From Microvirga puerhi (GTDB lineage: Bacteria > Pseudomonadota > Alphaproteobacteria > Rhizobiales > Beijerinckiaceae), in assembly GCF_020089865.1 (NCBI RefSeq), contig NZ_JAIRBM010000008.1, forward strand, positions 124,001 through 188,000: 64,000 bases of DNA. The letters are read 5' to 3'. Under the pieces are notes generated by a model, which saw nothing but the letters and a program-made list of their open reading frames with translations, searched no databases and had not been told where the DNA came from. Below are positions 53,719 to 61,601 of the stretch, piece by piece; the first letter of the stretch is position 1, and the number at the start of each line of letters is the position of its first letter. The translations under genes and the position numbers were made by a program.

Positions 53719-55269
53719 ATGTCGATTCATCGATCGATGGGTGCTGTCGCCGTGGCGGCGACGCTGATGCTGCAGGGTGGGCTCGCACGGGCCGCAGATC
53801 CGCAGCCCGATGCCGAGGCTCTGCGCAAGCGCATCGAAGCGCTGCTTCCGGAGTTCGAGACCTCGTTTCAGACCGGCATGAAAAGTTTTCAGGTTCCGGG
53901 CGCGGCCATCGGCATCGTCGTCGACGACAAGCTGATCTATAGCAAGGGGTTCGGCGTCAGGGAGCGGGGCAAGCCCGATCCGGTGCGGCCCGAGACGATC
54001 TTCCAGATCGGCTCGACCACGAAAGCCTTCCTGAGCACCACCTTGGCGCAGGCCGTGGATGCGGGAAGGCTGGCCTGGACCGATCGGGTCTCCGACGTAA
54101 TGCCGGAATTTCAGCTCAGCGATCCATGGATCGGACGCGAGTTCCGCGTGCTCGATCTGACGGCCCAGCGCAGCGGTCTGACGCCTTATGCGAACGACGC
54201 CCTCGCCATGTTGGGCTACGACAAGGCGACGCTCATCCGCTCCCTGCGGGAGGCGCCGATCACGGCCTCCTTCCGGTCCGACTTCAGCTACACCAACATC
54301 ACGCATCTGGCCGCCGGGGAAATCCTGGCGCGCAAGGCGGGCGCGTCCTCCTGGTTCGATGTGGTGAAGGCCGGCGTTCTCGATCCCCTGCACATGACGT
54401 CGACCACGGCCACCGCAGAGGCCATTACGCAGGCGCCTGACCATGCGACGGGACACCGGGCGGACAAGCCCGATCCGGTCGCCGTGCCGTTCCACCCGTC
54501 CTTTCCCTATTCGGTCGGCCCGGCGGGCAATCTCAACTCCAACATTCCCGACATGGCGCAATGGCTGCGTCTGCAGCTTGGTCGCGGTCAGTTCGAGGAC
54601 CGCATCATCGTCTCCGAGAAGAACCTCGACGTGACCTGGACGCCGCGGGTGCCGCTCAGCGAGCGCTCCTCCTACGCGGTGGGATGGGTCGTGAGCGCGA
54701 CACCGAACGGGCGTATCATATGGCACAACGGCGGCACGATGGGCTTCGGCGCCCATGCGGGTTTCCTGCCCGATCGCGGCGTCGGGATCGTCATTCTCAC
54801 CAACCTGCAGAATACCGGCTTCCCCGATGCGGCGGCGCAATGGCTCTACGATCGGATCCTCGGAAACGCGACCGTCGACAACATTGCGCTTGCCTTCGAG
54901 ACGAACCGCAAGCGGGAGACGGAGGAACAGGCGAAGAAGAGCGGCGCCAAGGCTGTCGCTGTGCCGCAGGATCTCGCCACGTTCGCCGGAACTTACAACT
55001 CGCCGATCCTCGGCGATGTCACGGTGAGCGTCGTGGGCGACAAGTTGCAGCTCAGGCTCGAGGAGACGGACGCGACGCTGACACTTAATCCGCGCGAAAA
55101 AGATCTCTTCGAGGCGCATCTGGCTCCAACAGGCGAATATGCGACGGTTCTGGCCATGGCCGGCGATGAATCCCTGACGCCGGTCCGGTTCGAGCGGGAC
55201 GACAGCGGTAAGGTTAGGCGAATGCGCTGGCTCTCGCCCGAGCTGTCCCAAATCCTGGAGAAGCAATGA
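53719..55269 (+). CDS. Exported serine beta-lactamase-like hydrolase (class C / DD-peptidase type)
   Basis: 516 residues. Signal peptide (MGAVAVAATLMLQGGLARAA), then beta-lactamase fold with nucleophile GSTTKAFLSTTLAQA (SxxK) near residue 100 and YTN (YxN) near 190; HNGGTMGFGAHAGF is the third motif (HNGG in place of KTG). The last ~150 residues form a DUF3471-like C-terminal domain. Probably a periplasmic peptidase or esterase; beta-lactam resistance is not implied. The next gene begins on an overlapping ATGATG. Confidence 0.87.
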   Translation: MSIHRSMGAVAVAATLMLQGGLARAADPQPDAEALRKRIEALLPEFETSFQTGMKSFQVPGAAIGIVVDDKLIYSKGFGVRERGKPDPVRPETIFQIGSTTKAFLSTTLAQAVDAGRLAWTDRVSDVMPEFQLSDPWIGREFRVLDLTAQRSGLTPYANDALAMLGYDKATLIRSLREAPITASFRSDFSYTNITHLAAGEILARKAGASSWFDVVKAGVLDPLHMTSTTATAEAITQAPDHATGHRADKPDPVAVPFHPSFPYSVGPAGNLNSNIPDMAQWLRLQLGRGQFEDRIIVSEKNLDVTWTPRVPLSERSSYAVGWVVSATPNGRIIWHNGGTMGFGAHAGFLPDRGVGIVILTNLQNTGFPDAAAQWLYDRILGNATVDNIALAFETNRKRETEEQAKKSGAKAVAVPQDLATFAGTYNSPILGDVTVSVVGDKLQLRLEETDATLTLNPREKDLFEAHLAPTGEYATVLAMAGDESLTPVRFERDDSGKVRRMRWLSPELSQILEKQ

Positions 55270-55289
55270 TGGCGAGAAAGGACAAGACG

Positions 55290-55619
55290 ATGACGGGACG
55301 CGCCTTTCTTGCCATTGCACTCGTAGCCGGTTTCATGATGCCGGTGATCGGCAATGATGCAGCAGCTATGCCGCTCACATCTCTGGAGCCGCAAACCTCT
55401 CTCGTGCAGCCCATCCAAATGGGCTTCCTCGAACTCTTCGCGGATGACGACGAATACGTCCACAATCGTCACTATGATTGGGAGCAGTATCGCAACTCCA
55501 CCAGCCGGAAGGAGCGCATCCGGGATTATTACCGGATGCAGCGGGACGCCGAGAAGGATTACTGGAAGGCGCAGAAGCAGATGCAGAAGGAAATGGTCAA
55601 GCGCCAGCGCGGCTGGTGA
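55290..55619 (+). CDS. Small exported Tyr/Arg-rich protein, unknown
   Basis: 109 residues with a signal peptide MTGRAFLAIALVAGFMMPVI. The mature part is charged and aromatic: EYVHNRHYDWEQYRNSTSRK then RIRDYYRMQRDAEKDYWKAQ, likely a short helix. AAGGAC lies before ATG 55290; an ATG at 55266 overlapping the previous stop would add eight residues. Not recognised. Probably in an operon with the serine hydrolase. Confidence 0.7.
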   Translation: MTGRAFLAIALVAGFMMPVIGNDAAAMPLTSLEPQTSLVQPIQMGFLELFADDDEYVHNRHYDWEQYRNSTSRKERIRDYYRMQRDAEKDYWKAQKQMQKEMVKRQRGW

Positions 55620-55631
55620 GCCGACGCCGGA

Positions 55632-56534
55632 TCATTCCGCCAGGATCCCCTCGATGATGTCGACGACGGCCGCGGCCTCCTCGAAGGTTGCGAGCCGGTT
55701 CGGCTGACCGCGAACGAGCTTGCCGAATTCCGCGATCTGATAGGCGTCCGCCCGGGCCGGCGGAATTTCCTCGCCGTCATATTGCAGGCGATACCAGTCG
55801 CTGAGCACGGCCTTGTTCTTCGAACCGGAGATTTCGAAACGATTGAAATCGTCGATCTCGCCTTCCACGGCGCCGTCGATGGTCATCCGGCAGGCGGCGA
55901 ATTGCAAAACCGCATGAAGACGGGTCTCGGTGCCCGCCGGGCCCCGTTCCACCTCGCGCGCAACGACCCGTCCCGGGCCGAACAGGCGCAGCGCCAGGAA
56001 GACCACGTGCGAGATGACCTCGCGGGTGAACCCACCCTGCTCAGGCCCCGCGAGCCAGCCGGCCGCGCCATGCTGCCAGCCGCGCGGCCAGGTCTTGAAG
56101 CGGACCGTCAGATGGGCGGACAGTTCCTCGCCCAGCGCACCGCTAGCGACGATCTCCTGCAACCGGATCGTGGCGGGAGCGCTCGCGAACGGAAAGTTCA
56201 CCGCGGCGCGGATGCCTGAGCGACGCACGGCGGAAACACAGGCACGGGCCGCCTCCGGCGATGCCGCCAGGGGCTTTTCGCACAACAGGGCCTTTCCGGC
56301 ATGTGCCACCGCTGCGACGAGCGCTTCGTGCGTCGCCGGCGGCGATGCGATGTAGACGGCATCGATGGCAGGGTTGTCGACGAGTTCCTGGACGCTCGCC
56401 GCACGGGGAACGGCACTCTCGACAGGGGCGGGATCATATCCGGCGACGATCCTGAAATCGGGATTCGTCTCGAAACTCGCGATCAGGCGGCGTCCCATGA
56501 TGCCAAGCCCCATCACGCCGATGCCGTAGTTCAT
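55632..56534 (-). CDS. Gfo/Idh/MocA-family oxidoreductase
   Basis: 300 residues. N-terminal Rossmann VMGLGIMGRRLIASFETNPD, and the family's catalytic-site lysine in KALLCEKPLAASPEAARACV; the C-terminal alpha/beta domain is short but recognisable. NAD(P)-dependent; substrate, likely a sugar or inositol-type compound, is unknown. Convergent with the small exported gene and next to the P-type ATPase on the same strand with a 29-bp gap. Confidence 0.9.
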   Translation of the reverse strand: MNYGIGVMGLGIMGRRLIASFETNPDFRIVAGYDPAPVESAVPRAASVQELVDNPAIDAVYIASPPATHEALVAAVAHAGKALLCEKPLAASPEAARACVSAVRRSGIRAAVNFPFASAPATIRLQEIVASGALGEELSAHLTVRFKTWPRGWQHGAAGWLAGPEQGGFTREVISHVVFLALRLFGPGRVVAREVERGPAGTETRLHAVLQFAACRMTIDGAVEGEIDDFNRFEISGSKNKAVLSDWYRLQYDGEEIPPARADAYQIAEFGKLVRGQPNRLATFEEAAAVVDIIEGILAE

Positions 56535-56563
56535 GCCGTTGCCCCCTCATGCTGACGGCGTGG

Positions 56564-58528
56564 CTATAGCGGCTTCTCCTCCACAGGGCCAGGAGCCTGC
56601 GAAGCAACGGAGGACGAGGACTCCGCCCTTCCATGCAGGGCGCGCAGGGCATTCAGGATGACCGCCACGTCGATCGCCTCCTGGACCACGGCTCCCTCGA
56701 CGGGAGCCAGATAGCCGAACGCGGCAGCAATCATCCCGAGGAAGGACAGGCCGATTCCCGCATAGACGCTCTGGAGTGCGATGGCCCGGGACCGTTGCGC
56801 GATGCGCAGGCCGGTGGCGATGCGGTCGAGCCTGTCGACGAGTAGAACGACGTCGGCGGCGTCCGCAGAGGCCGCCGCCCCCTTCGCCCCCATGGCGACC
56901 CCGAGATCGGCCGCCGCGAGAGCCGGTGCGTCGTTGATCCCGTCGCCGATCATCATCACCGGTCCGAAAGGCCTCTCCGCCTGAACCACGGCGATTTTCT
57001 CGCCGGGCGTCAGTTCCGCATGGGTTGCGTCGATGGGCAGGCCGGCGGTGACCGCCTCTGCGACATCCCGTCGGTCTCCCGTCGCCAGAACGATGCGACC
57101 GATTCCCGATGTCCTCAGCTCATCGAGAAGTCGCGCCGTGCCGGCCCGCAGGCCATCGGCCAAGGTGAGCGTTCCGGCGAACTGACCATCCATCGCGACG
57201 GCCACCCGCACCGAACCCGGTTCCCGCGGACCCCGATGCAGTGCTGCCTCCGCGCCGAGAACACGTTGCACCACGAAGCGGGGGCCGCCGACGACCAGAG
57301 CATGTCCCTCGACGGTGCCGGTCAAGCCTTCGCCTGGACTCTCTGTGACGGCTGTGGGGGCAACCAGTTCCAGGCCGCGCTCTCGCGCCTCTCGGACGAG
57401 AGCTTTGGCGATCACATGGTTCGAGGCCTGGTCGAGGGAGGCGGCGAGGGCGAGGAGGCGTTCCGGCGACAGCGTCCCGACCGGACGGATCTCCGTCACC
57501 CGCGCCTCGCCATGAGTCAGGGTCCCGGTCTTGTCGAGGACGAGGCTACGCACCCGCGCCATGGCTTCAAGCGCCTTGCCGCCCTTGACGAGGATGCCGG
57601 CCTTTGCGGCACGGGAGACGCCTGCGACGATGGCGACCGGCACGGCCAGGATGAGAGGGCAGGGCGTTGCCACGACCAGGACAGCGAGAGCGCGGACGGG
57701 GTCGCCCGTCCAGAGCCAGGCGCCGCCAGCCATCGCAACGGTCGCGGCGAGGAACACGATCGCGAACCGGTCGGCCATCCGGGCCATCGGCGCTTTCGAC
57801 TGCTGCGCCTGTGCGACGAGGCGCACGATGCCTGCATAAGTGCTTTCGGCGGCCATGCGGGTCGCCACCATGGTGAAGGCGTCGCCTGCATTCATCGAGC
57901 CGCTCAGGACGGCCTCTCCCTGTGTCACCTGTACAGGAATCGATTCTCCCGTCAGCGCGGCTTGGTCGAGGACCGCAATTCCGTCTGCGGTTGTGCCATC
58001 GACGGGAACGATTTCTCCCCGGCGCACCAGAAGCCTGTCTCCGGGCTCAACCGCCGCCAGCGGGATCTCTTCAAGGCGGCCCTCCCGGTCGCGCAGGGCC
58101 GTTTGCGGCACGCGGGACAGCAGGGCCGTCATGTCGCGGGTGGCACGCCGTTCGGCAAAGTTCTCGAGATATTGACCGCCCGCATACATGAGCGCGACCA
58201 CCGCGCCTGCGAGATATTCGCCAAGCGCGAGCGCGCCCGCCATGGACAGCGCCGCCACGATATCGAGTCCGACATCGCCTCGACGCAGACTGAGAGAGAT
58301 TTCGACGAGGAGAGCCGCCAGGACCGGAACAGTCGCGATGGCCCAGGTCCAGCCCGCCCAGCGGGACAAGCCCGCTCCGTAAAGGATCCCGCCCAGAAGG
58401 AGGCCCAGGGCGGGCGCCGCCACCAGGAAGGGCCGGGACCATTGCTGCAGGGTCTGCAGCGAGGATAGGCCGCTCACGGGCAAAGGCTGTGAGGCAGATG
58501 CGTCGAGCGGTGCCGATCGGTCGTCCAT
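56564..58528 (-). CDS. P1B-type heavy-metal ATPase without N-terminal metal-binding domain
   Basis: 654 residues. Actuator TGES loop LDQAALTGESIPVQ, metal-site helix VVATPCPLILAVPVAI at about 286, phosphorylation DKTGTLTHGEA at about 328 and MMIGDGINDAPALAAADLG at about 525. TM motif is TPCP, unlike the CPC of copper or zinc pumps; TPCP is reported for the P1B-5 group linked to Ni/Fe. The usual SEHPLA is replaced by ASNHVIAKALV. No CxxC HMA domain is present. ATG 58528 (MDDRSAPL) used. Metal specificity is unresolved. Confidence 0.88.
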   Translation of the reverse strand: MDDRSAPLDASASQPLPVSGLSSLQTLQQWSRPFLVAAPALGLLLGGILYGAGLSRWAGWTWAIATVPVLAALLVEISLSLRRGDVGLDIVAALSMAGALALGEYLAGAVVALMYAGGQYLENFAERRATRDMTALLSRVPQTALRDREGRLEEIPLAAVEPGDRLLVRRGEIVPVDGTTADGIAVLDQAALTGESIPVQVTQGEAVLSGSMNAGDAFTMVATRMAAESTYAGIVRLVAQAQQSKAPMARMADRFAIVFLAATVAMAGGAWLWTGDPVRALAVLVVATPCPLILAVPVAIVAGVSRAAKAGILVKGGKALEAMARVRSLVLDKTGTLTHGEARVTEIRPVGTLSPERLLALAASLDQASNHVIAKALVREARERGLELVAPTAVTESPGEGLTGTVEGHALVVGGPRFVVQRVLGAEAALHRGPREPGSVRVAVAMDGQFAGTLTLADGLRAGTARLLDELRTSGIGRIVLATGDRRDVAEAVTAGLPIDATHAELTPGEKIAVVQAERPFGPVMMIGDGINDAPALAAADLGVAMGAKGAAASADAADVVLLVDRLDRIATGLRIAQRSRAIALQSVYAGIGLSFLGMIAAAFGYLAPVEGAVVQEAIDVAVILNALRALHGRAESSSSVASQAPGPVEEKPL

Positions 58529-58764
58529 GGCGACTTTCCAATGCCGGACAAGTGCGATCGCCTCCGAAAGCGCCGGCGAAGGCAACAGTGTAGACCTGTT
58601 TCCGCATGAGCACACGGGCGCGGGAAGTGCCCGAAGCTGGTGATTTCCCGCCGAGGCTCGGTCGCTTATCCATTTTCCCTATGGTAACGCTCTTTGCCAG
58701 ACCAGCTTGACCTTCGCCGAAAGCGCAGCCAGGAGGGTCGTTCCTTGAAGTCCTAGGAAGCCTC

Positions 58765-59583
58765 ATGCGTTTTGTGAATTCCCTTGTCGTCGCCTCCGCC
58801 CTTGTCGCAGGCTTCGCTGCCGTGCCGGCCAAGGCGGCCGATCTGTTCTCGCCGGTGCCTTTCGTGCCTGAGGGCTGGATCGTGACGCTGAAGGGTAACC
58901 TCAGGGTGGGGCCGACCTATCCGGGTGCGGACAAGTACAGTGTGATCGGCTATCCGTCCTTGAGCTTCCGCCGGGCCGGGACGCCGGAGCGCTTCAGCGC
59001 GCCCGATGATGGCCTGAGCTTCTCGTTCCTCGAGGATTCGGCGATCCGCGTCGGTGTCGTGGGGCGTTTCCAGGGCGGGCGTTATCTCAGCGACGATCGC
59101 CGCCTGTTCGGCCTCGACAAGATCAACTGGGCGGTTGAGCCGGGCGTTTTCGTGGAATATTGGCCGCTCGCCTTCCTGCGTGCCCGCGCCGAGCTTCGGC
59201 ATGGCGTGAACGGGCATCACGGCTTCGTGGCGGATCTGGGCCTCGATCTCGTGCAGACCTTCGGTGCGCTGACCTTCTCGGTCGGCCCGCGTCTTGGACT
59301 GGGCGACAGTAGTTTCACGCAGACCTATTTCGGTGTGACGCCGCTCGAGGCCGCTCTCAACGGCCAAGTCACTCCCTATCGGCCGTCCGGCGGCCTGACC
59401 TCGGTCGGCGCCACGGCCGGCGTGACCTATTCCTGGTCCGATCAATGGTCGACGACCGCCTTCGTCACCTACAAGCGTCTCGTGAGCGATGCGGCCGACA
59501 GCCCGATCGTCAAGCGCTTCGGGTCAGAGAACCAGCTGGGCTTCGGTCTGACCGCGTCCTACTCCTTCGCCACGGGACGCTAA
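58765..59583 (+). CDS. MipA/OmpV-family outer-membrane protein
   Basis: 272 residues. Signal peptide (MRFVNSLVVASALVAGFAAV, cut after KAA) then beta-strands ending in a terminal aromatic-poor FGLTASYSFATGR. Family blocks are GWIVTLKGNLRVGPTYPGAD, NGHHGFVADLGLDLVQTFGA and GATAGVTYSWSDQWSTTAFV. AGGAAG precedes ATG 58765. Probably scaffolds murein enzymes or is a porin-like barrel. A hairpin terminator follows before queD. Confidence 0.88.
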   Translation: MRFVNSLVVASALVAGFAAVPAKAADLFSPVPFVPEGWIVTLKGNLRVGPTYPGADKYSVIGYPSLSFRRAGTPERFSAPDDGLSFSFLEDSAIRVGVVGRFQGGRYLSDDRRLFGLDKINWAVEPGVFVEYWPLAFLRARAELRHGVNGHHGFVADLGLDLVQTFGALTFSVGPRLGLGDSSFTQTYFGVTPLEAALNGQVTPYRPSGGLTSVGATAGVTYSWSDQWSTTAFVTYKRLVSDAADSPIVKRFGSENQLGFGLTASYSFATGR

Positions 59584-59589
59584 AGGAAA

Positions 59590-59624
59590 GGCCGGAAATC
59601 ACCGCAGACACGGCGATCCCGGCC
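59590..59624. terminator. Interrupted hairpin, terminator between convergent genes
   Basis: GGCCGG (59590-59595) pairs with CCGGCC (59619-59624), with inner ATC/GAT and CCG/CGG pairs around CAGACA. On the minus strand it is followed by CTTTCCTTTA, a pyrimidine tract, so it best serves queD; it may also end the MipA transcript. Confidence 0.5.
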
Positions 59625-59643
59625 CCATAAGCTTTGCGCTTCG

Positions 59644-60147
59644 TCAGCGGGAATAGATCGCCGAGTTCCCGCTGTGCTCCTTCACCTCGACGCTTTCGAG
59701 CCAGACGCGGCCATCGGTTTCCCGGTGCGCATAGGCTGCGACATAATCGAAGACATATTTCGCGGTTGCTTCGCAGCCAACCGAGGGAAGGACGCGCAGG
59801 TCGATGAGATCGTCGCGATGCATGGCTTCGAACCGCGGCAGTTCCGGATCGTCCTCGGCCACGAGCATCGTGTGATCGAACATGTGCTTCAGCCATGCCT
59901 TGATGGGCTTCAGGCCGCCGAAGTCGAAGCACCAGTTGCGCTCGTCGAGTTCGTGGGTTGCGAAGACCAGCCGGAACGCCAGGGCGTAGCCATGGATCAG
60001 GCGGCAATGCGAATGGCTGGCCCGCCACTGCCGGAAGCAGCAGGACAGACCTTCGTTGTGATCGTAGGTCTTCGTCGAGCGGTAGATCTCCCGGGTCGCG
60101 GCCTTCGGACCGGGCTCAAGGGTGGTCATCGCAACGGGAACGTTCAT
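59644..60147 (-). CDS. queD: 6-carboxytetrahydropterin synthase (QueD/PTPS family)
   Basis: 167 residues. The core LSCCFRQWRASHSHCRLIHG matches the PTPS family: catalytic Cys and zinc His residues. The canonical HGH pair reads HGY here, so the third zinc ligand position is Tyr; ASHSHC may supply an extra His. LDERNWCFDFGGLKPIKAWL and DHTMLVAEDDP, VLPSVGCEATAKYVFDYVAA are family blocks. Makes carboxytetrahydropterin for queuosine or related deazapurines. Start M1; ATG 60129 is an alternative. 32 bp downstream of folE. Confidence 0.87.
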   Translation of the reverse strand: MNVPVAMTTLEPGPKAATREIYRSTKTYDHNEGLSCCFRQWRASHSHCRLIHGYALAFRLVFATHELDERNWCFDFGGLKPIKAWLKHMFDHTMLVAEDDPELPRFEAMHRDDLIDLRVLPSVGCEATAKYVFDYVAAYAHRETDGRVWLESVEVKEHSGNSAIYSR

Positions 60148-60179
60148 GCGGGCTGGTCTCTATTTCACTGTCGATGGGC

Positions 60180-60854
60180 CTAGTCCACGCAACCCCGGTC
60201 GAGGGCGGTGCACTCGTCGATGAACTCGCGCTTCAACTCGGCATTGGTCGAGAGTTCGCCCCAATAATAAGTATTGATCATGCGGCTGCGGCGGGTGGCC
60301 TTCACGCCGCGCTGGGTCTTGCACATATGGACGGCGCTGATGCGCACGGCGAGGCCGCGGGGCCGGGTCATATCGAGGATGTACTGGCCGATCTGCTTGA
60401 CCATTTCTTCCTGGATCTGCAGACGCGCCGTGAAGTGCTCCACGATCCGGTCATACTTCGACAGGCCGATGATCTTGCCGTCGGAGGCCGGGAGAATCCC
60501 GATATAGGCGTGGCCGTAGATCGGCATGAGGTGATGTGCGCACATGGACCGGACCTCGATCGGTCCCGTGACGATCAGCTGATCGTAGGCTTGCACGTTA
60601 TCGAATTCGGTGATCCGCGGCGGAGCCGTAAAGCGGCCCTCAAGGATTTCCTCGACGAACATCTTGGCGACGCGCATCGGTGTCTCGCGGGTATTGTGAT
60701 CGTTCTGATGATCGATCCGGAGGATGTCGAAAAGCTCCTCCAGCTTCTGAGCCGCTGCGGTAATCATGGCGGTCCGCTCTGCCTCGTCCAGAGGCTGCTC
60801 CAATGCTTCGTTGCAAAGGCGCGGCGGCTTCAACTCGCGGGAGTGAAAGTTCAT
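60180..60854 (-). CDS. folE: GTP cyclohydrolase I
   Basis: 224 residues, standard FolE type IA. Zinc ligands are in VRSMCAHHLMPIYGHAYIGI (Cys, His) and VHMCKTQRGVKATRRSRMIN (Cys); IGLSKYDRIVEHFTARLQIQ is a family block. Makes dihydroneopterin triphosphate from GTP, first step for folate and queuosine. Followed by queD, so the pair supplies pterin to queuosine precursor synthesis. Confidence 0.94.
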   Translation of the reverse strand: MNFHSRELKPPRLCNEALEQPLDEAERTAMITAAAQKLEELFDILRIDHQNDHNTRETPMRVAKMFVEEILEGRFTAPPRITEFDNVQAYDQLIVTGPIEVRSMCAHHLMPIYGHAYIGILPASDGKIIGLSKYDRIVEHFTARLQIQEEMVKQIGQYILDMTRPRGLAVRISAVHMCKTQRGVKATRRSRMINTYYWGELSTNAELKREFIDECTALDRGCVD

Positions 60855-61025
60855 GATTTGCCTATAAGTCCAGATTTGTAAGCAGCGGGCTAATCTCCTA
60901 ACGTAGCATGAAATAATACGTAAGTGATATGCGGCACTCGGAGCTAGCTATAACCTCTTTTTGTTGCTATCAAAATTGGTATCGAAGCTTTATTGCAGAT
61001 TTATGCCGATTTAAAGAGTTGCATA

Positions 61026-61042
61026 TCTGGTCAAAGACCAGA
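61026..61042. promoter_or_regulatory. Hairpin next to the RBS of the periplasmic protein gene
   Basis: TCTGGTC AAA GACCAGA is a perfect 7-bp stem with a 3-base loop, ending four bases before GGGGG, the SD of the ATG at 61056. It could influence translation or be the 5' end of the mRNA. The gap 60855-61055 is unusually AT-rich for this window and must hold divergent promoters for folE and this gene. Confidence 0.4.
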
Positions 61043-61055
61043 AATGGGGGAATAA

Positions 61056-61580
61056 ATGCCTGCCATAACAATGAAACAAAATATCATCGGATTCCTGGCG
61101 GGCCTTTTGGTCCTGGCTTTTGCAAGCCTTGCCGTCGCCGGCCCGCTCGCGGCTCCGACCGAAAAGCCGATCCTGACAATCTCCGGAAAGATCGAGGTCA
61201 CTAACAAGGACGGCGAAGCCCAGTTCGACCGTCCGATGCTCGAGGCGCTTGGCCTCGTCACCGTCGAGACGAGCACGCCCTGGTACACCGGGCCGGTCAA
61301 GTTCGAGGGCGTTTCCCTCGACAAGCTGATGAAGCTGGTCGGTGCCTCGGGAGAGCGCGCAGCGGTCGTCGCACTCAACGATTACAGCAGTGAGATCCCG
61401 ATCTCGGATTTTGCGAAGTACAACGTCATCCTCGCCCTCAAGCGCAACGGCGAATACATGCCTGTCAAGGATAAGGGTCCGCTCTTTATCATCTATCCGT
61501 TCGACAGCATGCCCGAACTTAAGAGCCAGACCTACTACGGCCGTGCCGTCTGGCAGGTTGCAAAAATCATCGTCAAGTAA
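61056..61580 (+). CDS. Periplasmic sulfite-oxidase-fold (molybdopterin-binding-like) protein
   Basis: 174 residues with a signal peptide or anchor (IIGFLAGLLVLAFASLAVAG). The mature part PILTISGKIEVTNKDGEAQF then GVSLDKLMKLVGASGERAAV and YEMPVKDKGPLFIIYPF-like GPLFIIYPFDSMPELKSQTY resembles the Moco-binding SUOX fold, but there is no cysteine for the Mo ligand in the mature domain. GGGGG before ATG 61056. It sits 21 bp upstream of a GGDEF/EAL receptor and probably acts as its periplasmic ligand sensor. Confidence 0.72.
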   Translation: MPAITMKQNIIGFLAGLLVLAFASLAVAGPLAAPTEKPILTISGKIEVTNKDGEAQFDRPMLEALGLVTVETSTPWYTGPVKFEGVSLDKLMKLVGASGERAAVVALNDYSSEIPISDFAKYNVILALKRNGEYMPVKDKGPLFIIYPFDSMPELKSQTYYGRAVWQVAKIIVK

Positions 61581-61601
61581 GTACGGAGACGGACGCATCC
61601 G

